A DNA stretch of 64,000 bases from Akebia trifoliata (GCA_017979445.1 CM030710.1:17656248-17720247); one strand, 5' to 3'; positions 46,730 to 60,997 are shown, numbered from the stretch's first letter. The notes: generated from the letters alone by a model not told the origin. Made by a program: numbers and translations.

Positions 46730-49700
46730 ATGGCAAACGAAAAAGCATATCAGGCACCACCTACCACCCAGTTGGGATTTGATTTGGATGCACATAGGGA
46801 TATATGTTATAGTTTTATCAAGGAAAAATAAATCGCTCACTCAGCACGATTACGTGATAATGCTTTGACTTTTAAAGCCCCAATGGGGGAAACTATCTGG
46901 TCACCACGAGAAGAACGATTGTTAGAAGAGAATGAGGCACTTAAATCTCAACTAGCTCAATTAAAATAAGTGTATAACCGAGCAAGTCGTGAAAAAGATG
47001 ATACTAACATACCTAACAAATAGTATCGTGGAGATCATTTTTTGTCATGCAACTTGATGAATACAAGTATCATAGAGGGGCAAGGGGGTCCACAAGGAAT
47101 AAATGGGTCAACGCTTTAAATCAAGTCAATAAACATGGAGTTATCGAGTTTTATACCTAAAGTCGAGTACGTTGCAAGAAGAAGGAAGTCAATAGTTCAT
47201 AGCCCTTCCATAAAGAGATTGAAGCATAGTTTTAACTAAGCACAAAATTCAGCACCTTAGGGTCAATTCCCCTCACTTAGGAAGAAATTAAACCTAAAAT
47301 CGCATAAGTAGAGTGAAAGTTCGGTACAAACCGAGACCACCCAAAGTAGAGTATGGTAGGATCTTAGGTTGATAAGCATAAGATGACAAACCATGACCAA
47401 CTTGAAAGAAACCAGCCCGACCTAGGAGAGATAGAGCCCTCCATGCACTAAGTACCCTCACTCATAACCAAAGGCAAAAAAGTTTATCAAGACGTGAAAG
47501 TGTCACGCACTTTGATACATCTACCCCAAAGGCACAAAGCCAACTTCATGAGAGTACGGAGCCCAAACTCCAAGCAAACTACGTCTAAACAATATCACGA
47601 GTCCAATGTTAGCCTAAAATCATATTCAATCCTTAACTCAACTCCTAATCTAAAGCCCGAGATCGTATTTACCTCAGTTCATTCAAAATCTAAAATTCCA
47701 ACTTGAGTTCGAGCAGACCCACAACACATAAACAACTCCAAGCAAGTATCTAAGTCTGAACATGTTCTCACACACAAGTACAATAAAGATCTCATCAGAC
47801 TGACAGGATACCATGCGTTGAAGATATTTTTTGTTTTATATTAATGACTTGCAATACTTAGGTGCTGTTTGTTAAACTGAACAAATAAGTGTTGAATGAT
47901 TATAATTGTTGAAACTGTATAAGTGTTGAAATTGTTGTCTGTTTACCGATCTGAATTGTGCTGAACTGATTCAAATTAAGCGCACATAAATCTGTTTGTT
48001 ACTTAATGCTGAAAACTGGTAAATTGACTATATTACCATTTTCAACAGTTGTATGTTTAAGGGGAAATTATTAATAAAATCCAAAAATAAAAATTATTTA
48101 TTAAAAAAATACTAAATTTAATGAAATTTGTTTTGGGAACCTAACCGAACAAATTCTCTATCCTCCACATCATTTAAAAAGTAAATTTTAAATTCAAATT
48201 AAAAAATAATATTAATTCAAATTAAAGAGAGATAATATTAAATATAAATATTTCGTTAAATATTAAATATTCCAAAAAAATAAAAAAGGAAAGAGGAAAT
48301 TTCTCTCCTCTTTTATTTTTTTTAAAATATTTAATATTATTTAAATGTGTGGAGGAGAGAGAAAATTTCGGCCCTTTAAGGGCCAGAATTTTCTCTTTAA
48401 TTTAAATTAATATTATTTTTTAATTTAAATTAATATTATTTAATTTGAATTAATATTATTTTTTAATTTAAATTAATATTATTTAATTTGAATTAATATT
48501 ATTTTTTAATTTGAATTAATATTATATTTTCATTTAAATTAATATTATTTAAATACGTAGATGAGAGAGAAAATAGGAGAGAGATAATATTGGTGTGGGT
48601 TGCCTTATTAATTTGTGGGGTGCTTATATCATCATCCGTAAGACATAAGAGGTAATATCATTTCAAGTATAAGGGTATACTTGTCTTTGTTGAAAAAGAC
48701 TGGTGCTTACCGCTTCAGCAAAAAAATTAAGTGATCCAACTTTACTTAATGCTTTTCACTTATTTTTCAGCATTAAGTGCTGAAATCAGCGTTAAACAAA
48801 CACCCCCTTATACATCAGATTAAAATCTTACTGACAAGTGATGGATCCATCTCCCAAGGCACTCAAGTATGCCTCAAATTGAATAACTCATCAAAATACC
48901 TGAATCGACCATATGGTGACACCTGTCCCTGAATTTCATCTATAAGATTCAAGCTACTAGGTTGAGAAAAAGGCAACTAGTTTTGGGTGGGAAAAAAATC
49001 CAAGAAAAAAGGATAATTACCCTATAACTATATTATTCATCATCTTCTTTAGCTTTCAAGTTTTATTTTTGTTTAATTGCTTAACATACTAACAAAACCT
49101 TCGGAGGATTGTTAACAGGCACCACATCGAAATCTCATCCTTTTCACCTTCTCACCCTCTACTATCTTAAAAGCCACAAAGAAGCATAGGAGAACCACAC
49201 CCCCACTTGACGAGGATAAGGTTAAAAGGCCAAAGATTGAAACCAACATTAAAAGAATACGACCTAGTAAATACCAACAAGGGAGGAAGATCAAACAGAC
49301 CATCAGAAGAGGTTAGAAAAGGACAACATCGATAAGAAATTGGAAAGGATTAAGGCCATCGCCAAAGAGAAAAGCCGATGACCAAGAATAAGAATCAAAC
49401 ACACCGATAACAGAGGTCAATCATTCTACCAAACACAAAGAAGGGAACGACCTCAGACTTACCACCCTATGTAGTCGATATTTTGCTACTCAAGGTGTGA
49501 AAGGCCAAAAAAACTTTTCACGAACATCGCCTCTATAAAAAAGTTAACACATATCTCGAGGAGTGGAAATACTAAAAAATCCTCCACAAGTATGGTTACC
49601 ATGAGACTCTACGAAATCTCAAAAACCTTTTGAAAACTCAATTGTAGGGTGGATTTACCTTAAACAACATGACAAATGTAAAAAGCTTTTGTACTCGATG

Positions 49701-51220
49701 ATGAAGGATCTAGTTAACATCGAGAAAAATGAGGAAAAAAATCACCTTCGAGTACTCAAAAAGGAGGTCTTGTTTCATCCCTTTATGAAAAAGTTCATTA
49801 CTCCCATTTTCCCACAATATGATGGCTCTACTACACCTGGAAAGCACATCTCAAAGTTTGAAATTCTATGTGGATAACATGCTTTGGACCCCCTCTGAAT
49901 GCTTAAACTATTTCTGACCTTCGTTTGTGGGCCAGTTTTCACGTGATTCTCGAAACCCTCCAATGACAATGTAGGGAATTGGAACGAGTTCTATAATCTT
50001 TTTTGTACACGTATCTCCTTCAATAAGATGGTGGTTGTTAAGGATATTCAGAGATGTCAGCAAGAGATGTATCGGTCTCTAACAAACTATTTTGATTAGT
50101 TCCAAACATTGATCTACAAGTTAACTGATGATGTGTCTCATAAGAGTTTGGTTGGTGCATTTGCTGGGGGAGTGCTACCCAAATTCTGAAATGATCTAAT
50201 TATTAGTGTAGCTAGGTCAATGGCTAACTTACAATGGATGATAAACATTCTTCAACAATGTTATGGGTAGAGCCGAGCATACACACATGTAGTTAAAGAG
50301 AGGATGCAATTTGGGTATCAAGGTGGAAAGGACGATGAGGTTTCAAAGGTAGATGAGAGGAGGACGATAAGGTTTTAGAGGTAGAGGACGAGGTAGAGCA
50401 TGGGGTGTACCAGAGCACATATATACTTATAAAACAAGAAAATAATTGAATTTTGATAATAAGCATAACAAAGCTATTTTCCATGATTTGATGGAACATA
50501 ACTTGGTCACCTTACCACCATCAAATCCGAGGGATAAACCGAATAACTTGATAGACGAAATTCAATGGCGTGCATTTTACAGCATGCTAAGTCATACGAC
50601 CAAACACTATTTTCGATTGCAAAACGTTATATATAATTGGTAGCTAATGGTACATTGGAAGAACAAAATGCCAGACAAGGCGGTGAAGAGTTAGCATAGC
50701 TAACAAAGAAAGTCCAAGTATGCAGCGTAGATAGTGTGTCCAATGAGAAGGGAATGATTTACTTTTATAATGATGATCTGGCCATACAATTTCCCCACAA
50801 CAGACCCTTGTACATTCAAGTAGTGATGGTTTATGTGCTCGTAAAACGAGTATTGGTTGATACTGGCAACTCTGTGAATATGGGGATGCCAACATCAAAA
50901 TTAGACTTGAGGGTTCACATATCATCCAAGGAGTTGGTAAGATGCTATAACAAAGAAAAGTGGCAGTTCAGCTCTATGGGATTTGTGGGGAATTGAATTC
51001 TCTACATATTTTCTATGTTCTGGATGCTACAACCTTTTACCACGTTCTGTTGGGCCGACCATGGATATACAAACATGGTGGAGTTGTCTCGTCGTATCAT
51101 CAATGTTTCAAGTATGCAATCAACAGGGCACAACACACAATCTGGGCAGTTGAAGACCCTTTGAGGCGTGGGAAACCATCTATGTTGATTCAAAGTTCTA
51201 CCTACCGCTAGGAACTCTCG
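46730..51220 (+). pseudogene. Decayed Tat-type Ty3/gypsy gag-protease body
   Basis: The reading frame begins at an ATG (46730, MANEKAYQAPPTTQLG) and carries a coiled-coil piece REERLLEENEALKSQLAQL near 46900-46970. Further on, 49770-50330 is a gag core in broken frames (HPFMKKFITPIFPQYDG, then NWNEFYNLFCTRISFN, CQQEMYRSLTNYF and KSLVGAFAGGVLPKF). 50736-51211 is the aspartic protease: VKRVLVDTGNS with the catalytic D-T-G at 50859-50867, then ATTFYHVLLGRPWIYKHGGV, a typical Tat/Ogre block. Many stops; RT, RNase H and integrase are absent. A MITE interrupts it at 47861-48807. Gag families of this kind package element RNA; this one cannot. Confidence 0.75.
47861..48807. mobile_element. Tourist-like MITE (947 bp)
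   Basis: Left end GGTGCTGTTTGTTAAACTGA, inverted right end GGGGGTGTTTGTTTAACGCT, with TTA on both sides (47858-47860, 48808-48810). It shares body sequence with the MITE at 21471-22689. The middle (48160-48560) is an AT-rich run of ATTTAAATTAATATTATT repeats in both orientations. Non-coding. Confidence 0.8.
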
Positions 51221-52100
51221 GGGTTTCGGTTGAGGCTCGATTGAGGATGAAGGGAAAGATAATTTACAAGAATGGGGTTACAACTACTCCCCTATCGAAA
51301 GAGAATTCGTTTGAAGAAGAGAAGGAAGATTTACCCGCATCAGTCCAACCCATGACAAAACAAAAAAATTCTATGTACCGTCTGGTTGGTTGAAAAAGTA
51401 ATTTTTTTTTTTTTGACAATTCATGCATTGCATGACAATCTAGAGAACATAAGAGTGTTACAATAACAATTTTACTGGTCAACTCTCCTATTTTACCTCA
51501 GGACGATAAAATTTTAAAGTTTCGTGTTAAAATAAGAACAAAACTATTTTAATTTTTACCAAAAGTCTTGGAACGTTCTCTATGTTTTAATAGAACCAAT
51601 ATTTTTTATTTTTTTATTTTGTAGGAAATAAAAACTTTAAAAAACAAAACAAATACAAATTCTTCGAATCTATAAAATTCTCCTCGGCAACAATGCCAAT
51701 TTGTTTATTGTAGGATTGATGTCATTGTTGATGGCTTGGGAACAAATAAAATTACATTAATTTGAGTTGGCAAGTAAGGGGTCGATCCACAAGGAGAATA
51801 TGCAAAAATTAGATCAAATATCAAGTAATCGATGAGGAACTTATAATCATTTTTGTTGAAGATTGAGTAGCCATTAAACTACAAAGTAAAATTTAGAGAA
51901 TATATACTTAAAGTGAAGAATATTAGAGAGTTGGATTCAACATAGAATATTTAAATTTAACTTAATTTTTTACTTGTTTAAAACTCAACCCAATGTACAA
52001 ATTAATGTCATTGAGTTGGAAGATCATCTTTAAGCAATTTGAACTGAGGCTAAAGCTAGGGTCCCTTCACTCAAGACTAACAATTTTCTTAAGCATAAAC
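51221..52100. other. Non-coding, part of an unidentified repeat interrupted by the 52101-54755 LTR
   Basis: Contains CTCGGCAACAATGCCAATTTG and GGGTCGATCCACAAGGAG, words I associate with plant LTR-retrotransposon non-coding parts, but no borders or domains are visible. The sequence appears to resume at 54756. Confidence 0.35.
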
Positions 52101-54755
52101 TGTCACGCCCCAAAATCCCAATACAAATCCCTATGATTCATCAGTCAGAATCTCAAGGTATGAGATAATCAATCACACAACCTGATAGAACATTCACAAA
52201 TACTAATACTTATGGAAAGAAAATATACGCAGCGGAATAAAAATTTAACTAACATCTATACGAGAGTCTAGAGTAAGCGGAAACAATCATCAAATACTGA
52301 TATCATCCAAGTCCTCAGTCTCATAATATATGGAATTAAAAAAATTTCTAAGACTAACATGTTTCTTATCTACAACCAAAAACCGTTGGGATCCTCTACT
52401 AGTCCTCAAAGATATGGTGGCGGCAAGACATCAATCTGATCCTCCTCGGGGACCTCCTCAAAAGACTCATCCAATAACGGCTCCTCAAAAATTGAATAAT
52501 CTGAAATGTGAAGGATAGGGTGAGTAACAAGGGAATGTTACTTAGCAGGATGAACGCCGTTCTAACAACGAGTCATACATGCACGAATAATCATCAGAAC
52601 AATTAAATGATGCAAGTTGTCATAATATAACATACGATAAATGTTTAAGCATACTCAGTAAACAATTATAATAATTTTAATCTATCATTTTCAATCATTT
52701 AAAATAACATATACATCTTTTAAATGAAAACATCTATCAATCATTACAAAATAAGGAAAAGATACATAATAAGAATACGGCGGTGTAATCGATAAGAGAG
52801 CAGAGGAACACGTCGATATAACCGCATCGACTATGACAATACGATATTCCAACCTTAACCTCCGATGTGGAATCCTATCGTTATAATTTGATTTTATAGC
52901 CGGTCTAGCATAACACGATTGGATGACCATTTATCTGACTCAGACTGACCGTTGACCAAGAACCCAATGCTGAGTTCAACTAACGGTGAGGTCAACCGTT
53001 TGATGACTACAAACTAAAAGTGATCACTAACTAGCCTAAGAGATCCCTCGCATCGAAGCCTATCAAGAGGCAATGCATGTGAATCTCGCCTAACTCTACA
53101 CTATACAGAGACCGCCTTTACACACAACGTTCCTCAGGAAATAAGTAGGAGAAATTCCTGAATTTCATAAGTTGTAATATGCTCTAAGGTATCCTATACT
53201 ACCAAAGAGCATATGACATCTAGTGTTATCCTAGATTGACTCGCCTCTTCCAGATACACAGCAACGCGTCACTCTTTATGGGTTTTCTACAAACCTTTAC
53301 TAGTAAACAAAATAGTTTATTTTGTATATAATATATCATTTCTTTTAATTGAAAATACAAATAAAGTCTAGTAGTGCCCTCCAGTGACAGTTATCTGTCA
53401 TTTCCATCCATTAACCATCTCATCCCTCTATCTATCTATCATGTTTTACGTGGCATGACCACTACGTAGAATTGGAGGCACTGTCCCATCAATCAGTCCA
53501 GAACATACGTTCTCTCTATCCATTCATCAATTAAATCGATCAATCTATCATCTAATTTCCTACATATCTATCAAAGTAATTTCACCTTTAAAGTAATTCA
53601 AAATCCATAACCAATTTCATTCGATTATTTTGATTGAGTCGAAAGACTCGGAAACAAAGATAAAATCATAAGACGTAAAAGCTGAAAATCTTTGTAAATT
53701 TGGCTAAGTGTTAAAAAAATGATTTTTTTTCAAAGTCGAAATTTAAAACAGGTTATTTATTTATTAAAGAACTTAAAGTAATACTTAACTGTTTTTAATG
53801 AAATAAAGGTAGGAAATGAGTATACATACTAGATGAAAGCAAAAAAAAAAATAGAATCAAACTCGAGATTCGGATATTTTTTCGAATTACTATTTTTGGT
53901 CGAAACTTGACCAAAATCGATCCAAATATTATACCAACTATAAAATGCTTATATTATATCAAATGAACTAAAACCAATCATAAATAAGCATGCAAATATG
54001 ATTCAAATCATTCAAATATGTATAAACTTAATGAAACGATCGATTTATCGACAATCACATAGATTTTCTATGAAATTATCGCATAAGTAGAAGGTAGAAG
54101 GGAAGGCAACCTACATCAAGCTATATTCAACGGTTGAACGGAATTTAAAATCACCTCCGATCAATCTCTAAATTTTTCTTCCGGCAAAAATCGGATTTTT
54201 TGCGTCCACGCGTAACCCTCGGCGAGAGGAACAACTTTTCTTCTTGCAGCTAAGCTCGAATCGTTTTCGTTTGGCGTAGATATGAGTTTTAAATATTGAG
54301 GGAAAATGGTTGAGATTTGTTTGGAGAGGAGAATAAGAAAAATCTGATTTTTCTAATAGAATTCAGATATTTATATAACTTAAATTGGGACATACTTGTC
54401 ATTTTGGGAATTATTTTTCCCAAATGCCGAATTGGACAAACTTATACTTTATTTCGAATGATTTTTTCGACATGAATCTGATGGTATGATCGATTTCCTC
54501 AAATTACGTCTCTAAAGTGTCGTTTACTTATTGGAAAAATATCTAATGCGAAACTCGAGGATTTGATAACTTTTTCAATCGACTTCAGATTTAGGCGTGC
54601 TTATAGGCTAAAATATGTTTCTCGATCCTTCTAAATCTATTGGTGAAGTTAATTTTCCTCAAAAATTAAAAATTAAAAATTCATACTTTTAAATCAATGC
54701 ACGGATCTAAAATTCTTTCCTCGAGATACATTTTAGGATTTTTCCGGTCATTACA
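52101..54755 (-). mobile_element. Del/Tekay-type gypsy solo LTR (2655 bp)
   Basis: On the minus strand it starts TGTAATGACCGGAAAAATCC and ends GGGGCGTGACA, the pattern of chromovirus Del/Tekay LTRs. The flanks are TAAAC (52096-52100) and TAAAT (54756-54760), a 5-bp target duplication with one mismatch. There are no internal domains on either side, so it is a solo LTR. Confidence 0.82.
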
Positions 54756-54760
54756 TAAAT

Positions 54761-55534
54761 CATCCATTAATTTAGTTCAACTATGGAATATCTAGGTCAA
54801 GATTAGTAAGTATAAGGTTGTTTAGATAATTTTAATCCTTTGGAGTTGGATTAGATCAATGAAGACAGCTCATTAATCAACAATTACAATTAAAGTAGAG
54901 GTGAGAAATAAATTAAACTATAAACCAAACCTTTCTCTAGGCTTGCTCCAACTCCTTAAGCCCGCCTTCTCCCAAACTACTTGCAAGTTTCCTTGCAAAA
55001 ATCTCTCCACGCCTACTCTTAGAAAGAGTACTATTCGTCTTTAGTTATGTAGTTATCCCATTTCTTAGAGATCATAAGACCCCGATAAAATTGAAGGCCT
55101 ACAGACAATAGGAGATCGTTTCTCACCCAGCCCTACCTACCTTATTAGAGAAAGGGGAGGCTGGAACTGAAAAAGACCTAGTTCCACACACACAAGACAT
55201 ATAGAAGGTATAAGATGGTCAATTTACCACAGAAAGCGAATTCGATCATATAGTCGTCTTCTTTGTTTAATAAATACTTAGTGGAAGAGGATGTCAGATC
55301 AAAAATGATTCTTCCTTCAACTTCCTAATGAGGGGGGGGGGGGGGGGTGGAACTAGCCTCTTGTCATGGAAAGTTCAAGAAGAGAAAATAAAAGCGAAAA
55401 GAAAATTTCTAAAGAAGTTAATTGAATATAGAAAATTTCAATAATTTCTTAAGAAATAAACTAGAAACATAAACTAAGCTATAGACTTTTAGCTCTTTCT
55501 AGCTTTTATTTCTCTTATATTGGAGAGTTGGGAC
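54761..55534. other. Non-coding repeat sequence
   Basis: Probably the continuation of the repeat at 51221-52100. It includes a run of 16 G at 55332-55347. No gene. Confidence 0.35.
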
Positions 55535-56991
55535 TATAAACACCCCATTTTCGTACTCACCTGATTAATCAACTCGTCAACCCGATTGTGACGGTTTCCA
55601 ATGATGGATGAATATTCCAATGTTTTTATTTGTTACTAGAGATGTTTCAGAAATTCAGATGAGGTATTTCAAACAAACAAAACTTTAGAAACACGCTACG
55701 CTTTGAAAATATGACCCAAAACCTAGAAATCATCATTCTTGGGACAAAAAGAAGTTTTATGAGAAAAATCAATAAAAGATGATCAAATTACCAAAATACC
55801 CCTGACATCAAAACATCCTTTAAGCCTACACTACGCTTAGAAAAATCTTTTCGAACACATAAAACAGTAAATTAAAACCAAATAAACTGTTTTACCAATT
55901 TTCACCAAATTCGACAAAATTACGAAAATACCCCTTATAGGATCCATGATCATTTCACGTCAAAAATCTATAAATGACACAAACTGATACTTCCATTGAA
56001 TTCCTTATGAAAAATTGATTTCAAAACATCCAAAAACGATTTCGAAACTCAAAAGCCCTCTTTGAGGGTAAAACGATAATTTTTCAATCCTAAAAATTTT
56101 AAATTTCAAAATTAATTATTAAAATATTAATGAACATAAAGTGAAACCTTAATAAATTAAATTTAAAATTTTAAACAAATAAAATAAATTAATTAAGTCC
56201 ACGGGCCAAATTTTAAGTAATGACCCATTTAAATGGGGCCCACCTGACATTTATTAAAAGACCCCTCCATTTGGGGTCCCAAAGAATTAAAAATATGATC
56301 AGGGGGATTCTCCCAAAAATTAAAAAATATTCTTTCATTGTACGTAAGAATGAAAATCCTAATTAAACTTATCTTAATGAAACTTAGTCAAACTAAAAAA
56401 CTCTAAAAAAATATATATAAATAGGAGCCTCCACAACCTAATCTCGCAGGTCAAGAAAAATCCTAGGAAAGAGAGGTCAGAAACACCCTTCAACCTTCCT
56501 AAAATCCTAAATCTGAAGCCCTAACTCCCTACCTAATACCCAAATCCCAATTTTTACTCAAAAAATACCAAGAAACCCTCCAAAAAATACTAAAAAAAAA
56601 TACTCAGATCTAGGAGGAGGATACATCATCTTGGAGATTAAAAGCGGATCCAGTAATGAATAAAAAATAGGAAAACTCATACGAGGACGTTCTCTACCAG
56701 CTCTGAGGGAACTAGTTGTCGTAATCAACTAGGTAATTATTTATTTATTTATTTTTAGGTCTATTTAGCAATATGTTTTTTTTTTAAAATAGAGACCGAC
56801 GTTAGCCAGGCGGGGTTGGTGCCTAACACATTCTAATCCCGTAATGTGATCCCCAGACCCGTTCTTTTTATAGATCATTATTTTTTTTATCTATTTAGAG
56901 TCAATATTCGATTCATAGACCATAATAACTAGGTGGTGATTCCCAAACCCAAAAAAACGGATCCGCAACCCACAGATCGAGGGCACTTTCA
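55535..56991 (+). mobile_element. Tat/Ogre-like LTR 'c' (1457 bp)
   Basis: Starts TATAAACACCCCATTTTCG (the TG has become TA) and ends AGATCGAGGGCACTTTCA. Flanks GGGAC and GTAAC match at only three of five bases. The sequence just after it, AACTCCACTGGAGATAA, resembles the primer-site region of Tat elements (ACTCCGCTGGGGA type), so 'c' may be a 5' LTR whose body has been lost. Confidence 0.75.
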
Positions 56992-57765
56992 GTAACAACT
57001 CCACTGGAGATAATTGAGGATCAAACTTGAAAAAATCCTAAATTTTGGTGCATTGCCAAATCAACCTAGTTTTTTTTATTTGTTTATTTTTATTTTTAAT
57101 CTTTTGACTTGATTGTGGATCATTTGTTTGGAGTTTGAGTATGGTACTTTTGATTTTTTTTATAGTCCAGTTGAGGGTCAACTTTTGATGATTCTAAATA
57201 ATTCAAGATTTCAAAGATTAATAAGAAAATGATGGAATGATGGTGGTTGGGATGAGGAGAATGTTTTTTTTTTAAATAAAAATAAAAAATAATTTTTTAA
57301 TCGGTGTTCCTTTGATAATAAATTTTTTTCCTTTTCAAATAAATCTGTGCATGATGAATGGTATCAAAGAAAGAAAAAAAAAAGATTTTATTAAAGGTGT
57401 TGTTGTTGTGCGTGATGAAGGGATTTTAAAAAAATTGAAAAAAAAACGAAAAAAAATAGCACCGTTATGCTGGTGTGCTGTTAGCAAAAAAATATTTTTT
57501 TTCTTTATTTTATCTTCTTCTCCATGTGTACAAAGAAGGGAAAACAAAGAGAGACGTTTCTTCTTCAAACTTCTCTCTCTATCTCTCTCTCTCTTCCCTA
57601 ATCCTTCCTATGAAGATTCCCTCATCGCCTCCTCAGATTCAACTTATCTTCTGTTCTTAAATGATTTTGGCAACATACTTCTCCGCTAAAATTCTCTAGA
57701 TCTAATCATCTCATTGGTGTTTTTAAAGATAAATATGGTTTATTTAGATTCATTGTTTTTGGTGG
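56992..57765. other. Non-coding; possible start of a lost Tat body
   Basis: A/T runs and pyrimidine-rich sequence. A 125-codon frame at 57312-57689 is dominated by Lys and Phe runs and does not look like a gene. Confidence 0.35.
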
Positions 57766-59040
57766 TGTAAAACCTCGAGTTTTTTATTCGTATCTCAAGG
57801 AAATAAATAGTGAAATTTTGAGAAAATCTTGAAAATAGGACTTAGGGTAAAGTTCTAGGATGTTTTTGATCATTTTAAATAGAATCTGACCTCACCATTG
57901 GATTCAAAATGATCAAAAAACATACTTTAGCCTATAAACACGCTCAAATGCGAGTCCGAACAAAAAAGTTACAAGATCCTTGATTACCGAGTCGGATCAA
58001 GCTAAAATAATGATTTTTTGCTAGATCAAGAATTGTTAAGATTCTATCATACCATTGGGTTCGTAACAAAAAAATTATAGAAAATGAACTTTTTACTTGT
58101 CATTTTTGGAGCCCAAGAAGTCGAGTTATCGTAAAAACGAAAACGACGTCAATTTTAGGGTCCCACTAGGCCAAAAAAAATAATTTTTTGCTAGAGACAT
58201 AATTCATAGAATTTGACTATGCGATTAGATTCGAAATAAAAAATTAGATAAAATAGAATATTCATTCGTCGTTTTTGGAATCCGAACGGTTAAGTTATCA
58301 TCAAATGAAACAATAGGTTAAATATTGATTTTGTCCGAAAGTTTATATAAATAAATTTTAAAATATTTTCACTATTCATCATCATTTAAAACCATCCAAA
58401 AATCAGCCAACGTTTTTATTTTTATTTTTAAATTTGATTTTTTCCTCGACTTTCCAATTCAAATTTGTCGTGAACGGTCCATCTTCGACCTCCTACGCAG
58501 AAGGAAAAAATGTCTGCAACCTTGACCTATACAAAACCCACATAATTTTCTTTCATTTTCTTGTATTTTTTGTTCCGTATCATCAAAAAATAGTTGTATG
58601 TGATACGGAGATTCCATACCTTCAACCCTAGATTTCATTTGTTTCGAAGTTAAATCGTCATCCACCGTAGAAGGGAGAAAGGACAATGGTATCGAGATCT
58701 TCAAAATCACCGGGCCAGATTCAAAAATCAGCTGCCTTGAAGTTCAATCCGCCTCAATTTCTGTGCCGATCGTCTCGATTTTTGCACAGATGCGCTTGAT
58801 CATTTCGTATAAAGATTGTAAGGAACTCTAAATTTCTATTAGTAATCGTAGATTGTGAAAATTACATTTATAATTTTATTAAAAATTTGTGATGTGTTTC
58901 CAAAAATATATAATTCAATTGTTTATTTCAAATTCACGTCAGAACTTACATATTTGATATGTTTAATTGTAGTTTATAACAAATTATACGTGGATAAGAT
59001 ATTTCACTGGGTTATTTCTGTCAATTGGGTTCTGTGCATT
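57766..59040 (+). mobile_element. Partial Del/Tekay-type LTR, plus orientation
   Basis: Starts TGTAAAACCTCGAG and then parallels the inverted 52101-54755 LTR; both share CATA(C/T)TTTAGCCTATAA and AAAAAGTTA(C/T)(A/C)A in order. The expected GGGGCGTGACA end is missing, so the 3' limit is uncertain and the copy is probably truncated. It is a different, older family member. Confidence 0.6.
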
Positions 59041-59257
59041 GCCCGGATCCTATTTTGATATAAATTTTGTAATTTTTCAATGTTTTAATAAAAAAATGAA
59101 TTTCATAATTGAAAAAAAAATGATTTAATATTCATCAACTCAGTATGAGTTGATGAATATTAGAAAGTGAATATCTTGTTCGACAGATTGAAAATTGTGA
59201 AAATTTGAAAAAAGGGGATGAAATGGTAAAATATAAGAATCACACCTGATGGGTGAT

Positions 59258-60997
59258 TGAAAGTGCCCTCGATCCACGGGGTGCGCGGATTCGATTTCGA
59301 CCCTTGGGGTTTGGGAGTTGCCACCTAGTTATTACGGTCTAGGAACCGATCAAGGACTCTAAGCGGATAAAAAACTAATCTATAACCGAAAAAAATTGAA
59401 TTCGGGGATCATGTTATGGGGTTGGAAAGTGTTAGGCACCAACCCTGCCCGGCCAAAGCCGGTCTCTACTAACTTCCGAAATAAATTACATTGCTAAAAA
59501 CTTAGATAAAAATAAATAATAAAAAAAGTCATACCTTTCCGATAGCAAGGACTTTGTTCCCTCAGATCTGACAAAAATAGCTCATTGTACCGTACTCCCT
59601 TGCTTCGTTCTATCTCTGAGGTAAGGTATCTCCTTATTTTTTGATCTGGACTCTTCGAATTTATTATAGATTTTGAAGCGTTTTTGGAGGGCTTTTAGGT
59701 GTTCTTTAGGCTAAAATCGAAGGAGGGATGTTAGGTAAGGAGTTGGGGCTCCAAAACTAGGGTTTATGGGAGGTTAGGGGGGCTTTTAGACCTACTTCTA
59801 TTAGGGGTTTATGATTTGATACGAAAATAGGGTGTGAGCACCTCTATTTATAGATTTTTTAGGGGTTGATTTTGATAGAGTTAATGTTTAATTAGAGTTC
59901 TTTTAATTAAAGTTGTGTTTTAGTTAGAATTGTTTTAGGTAAAATTATATTTTAATTAGAATTGTTTTAGGTAGAATTACTTTTTAGTTAGAACTCTATT
60001 AGATAGAGTTATTATTTAATTAGAACTCTATTATGATTTTGACTTTTGGTCTTATTTGATTGACTTTTGACTTTTAATATTTTGACTTTAGTCTTAATTG
60101 ATTGACTTTTAATATTTTGACTTCAGTCTTGCTTGATTGACTTTAATACCTTGACTTCAGTCTTGCTTGATTGACTTTAATACCTTGACTTCAGTCTTGC
60201 TTGATTGGCTTAAAATTTTTGGAGAATCCCCCTCTATTATATCTTTAATTCTTTGAACCCCCAAATGGAGGGGTCCTTAAAGAAATATCTTACGAACCCT
60301 CAACAATTTTCCATGAGAACCCGATTGATCGATTTTTTTAATTCAAAATTTTAAATTAATTTCATCAATGTTTCACTTTAATTATTTAATGTTTTATTTA
60401 TTAATTTCAAAATTTTTAATTATGAAAATTGTGAAATTACCGTTTTACCCCCGGAGAGGACTTTTCACGTTTTAAGTCGGTTTTTAATGTTCTAGGATGT
60501 TTTAGAATCGATTTTTCATAAGGAATTCAATGGAAATATTAGTTTGTGTCATTTATGAAATTTTTTGTGTGAAATGGTCATGAACTTTATGAGGGGCATT
60601 TTCATAATTTTGTCAAATTTTGTGAAAATTGGTGAAATGATTTATTTGATTTCGATTTGTTGTTTTATGTGTTCGAAAGGATTTTTCTAATCGTAACGTA
60701 GGCTCTAGGGTTGTTTTGATGTTAGGGGTATTTTGGTAATTTGGTCAATTTTTAGTGATTTTTATCGTGAAACTTCTTTTTGGGTCTGCAAGATGATGAT
60801 TTCTATGTTTCTGGAGTCATATTTTCCTAGCGTAGCGTGGTTTCTAAGGTTTTGTTAGTTCGAGATACCTCATCTGGATTTCTGAAACACATCTGGTAAC
60901 AAAATAAAGCAATGGAATACACATCCATCATTGGGAATCATTGCGATCGGGTTGAGGAGTTGATTAATCAGGCGGATGCAAAAATGGGGTGTCTACA
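59258..60997 (-). repeat. LTR 'd' (1740 bp), 3' LTR of the right-edge element
   Basis: Plus strand starts TGAAAGTGCCCTCGATCC and ends GGGGTGTCTACA. It is closely similar to solo LTR 'a'. It holds the same GACTTCAGTCTTGCTTGATT tandem repeat (60040-60210). Confidence 0.9.

Noticed and set aside
57312..57689. 125-codon plus-strand frame
   Set aside because: Made largely of Lys and Phe runs from A/T tracts; no domain or conserved context.
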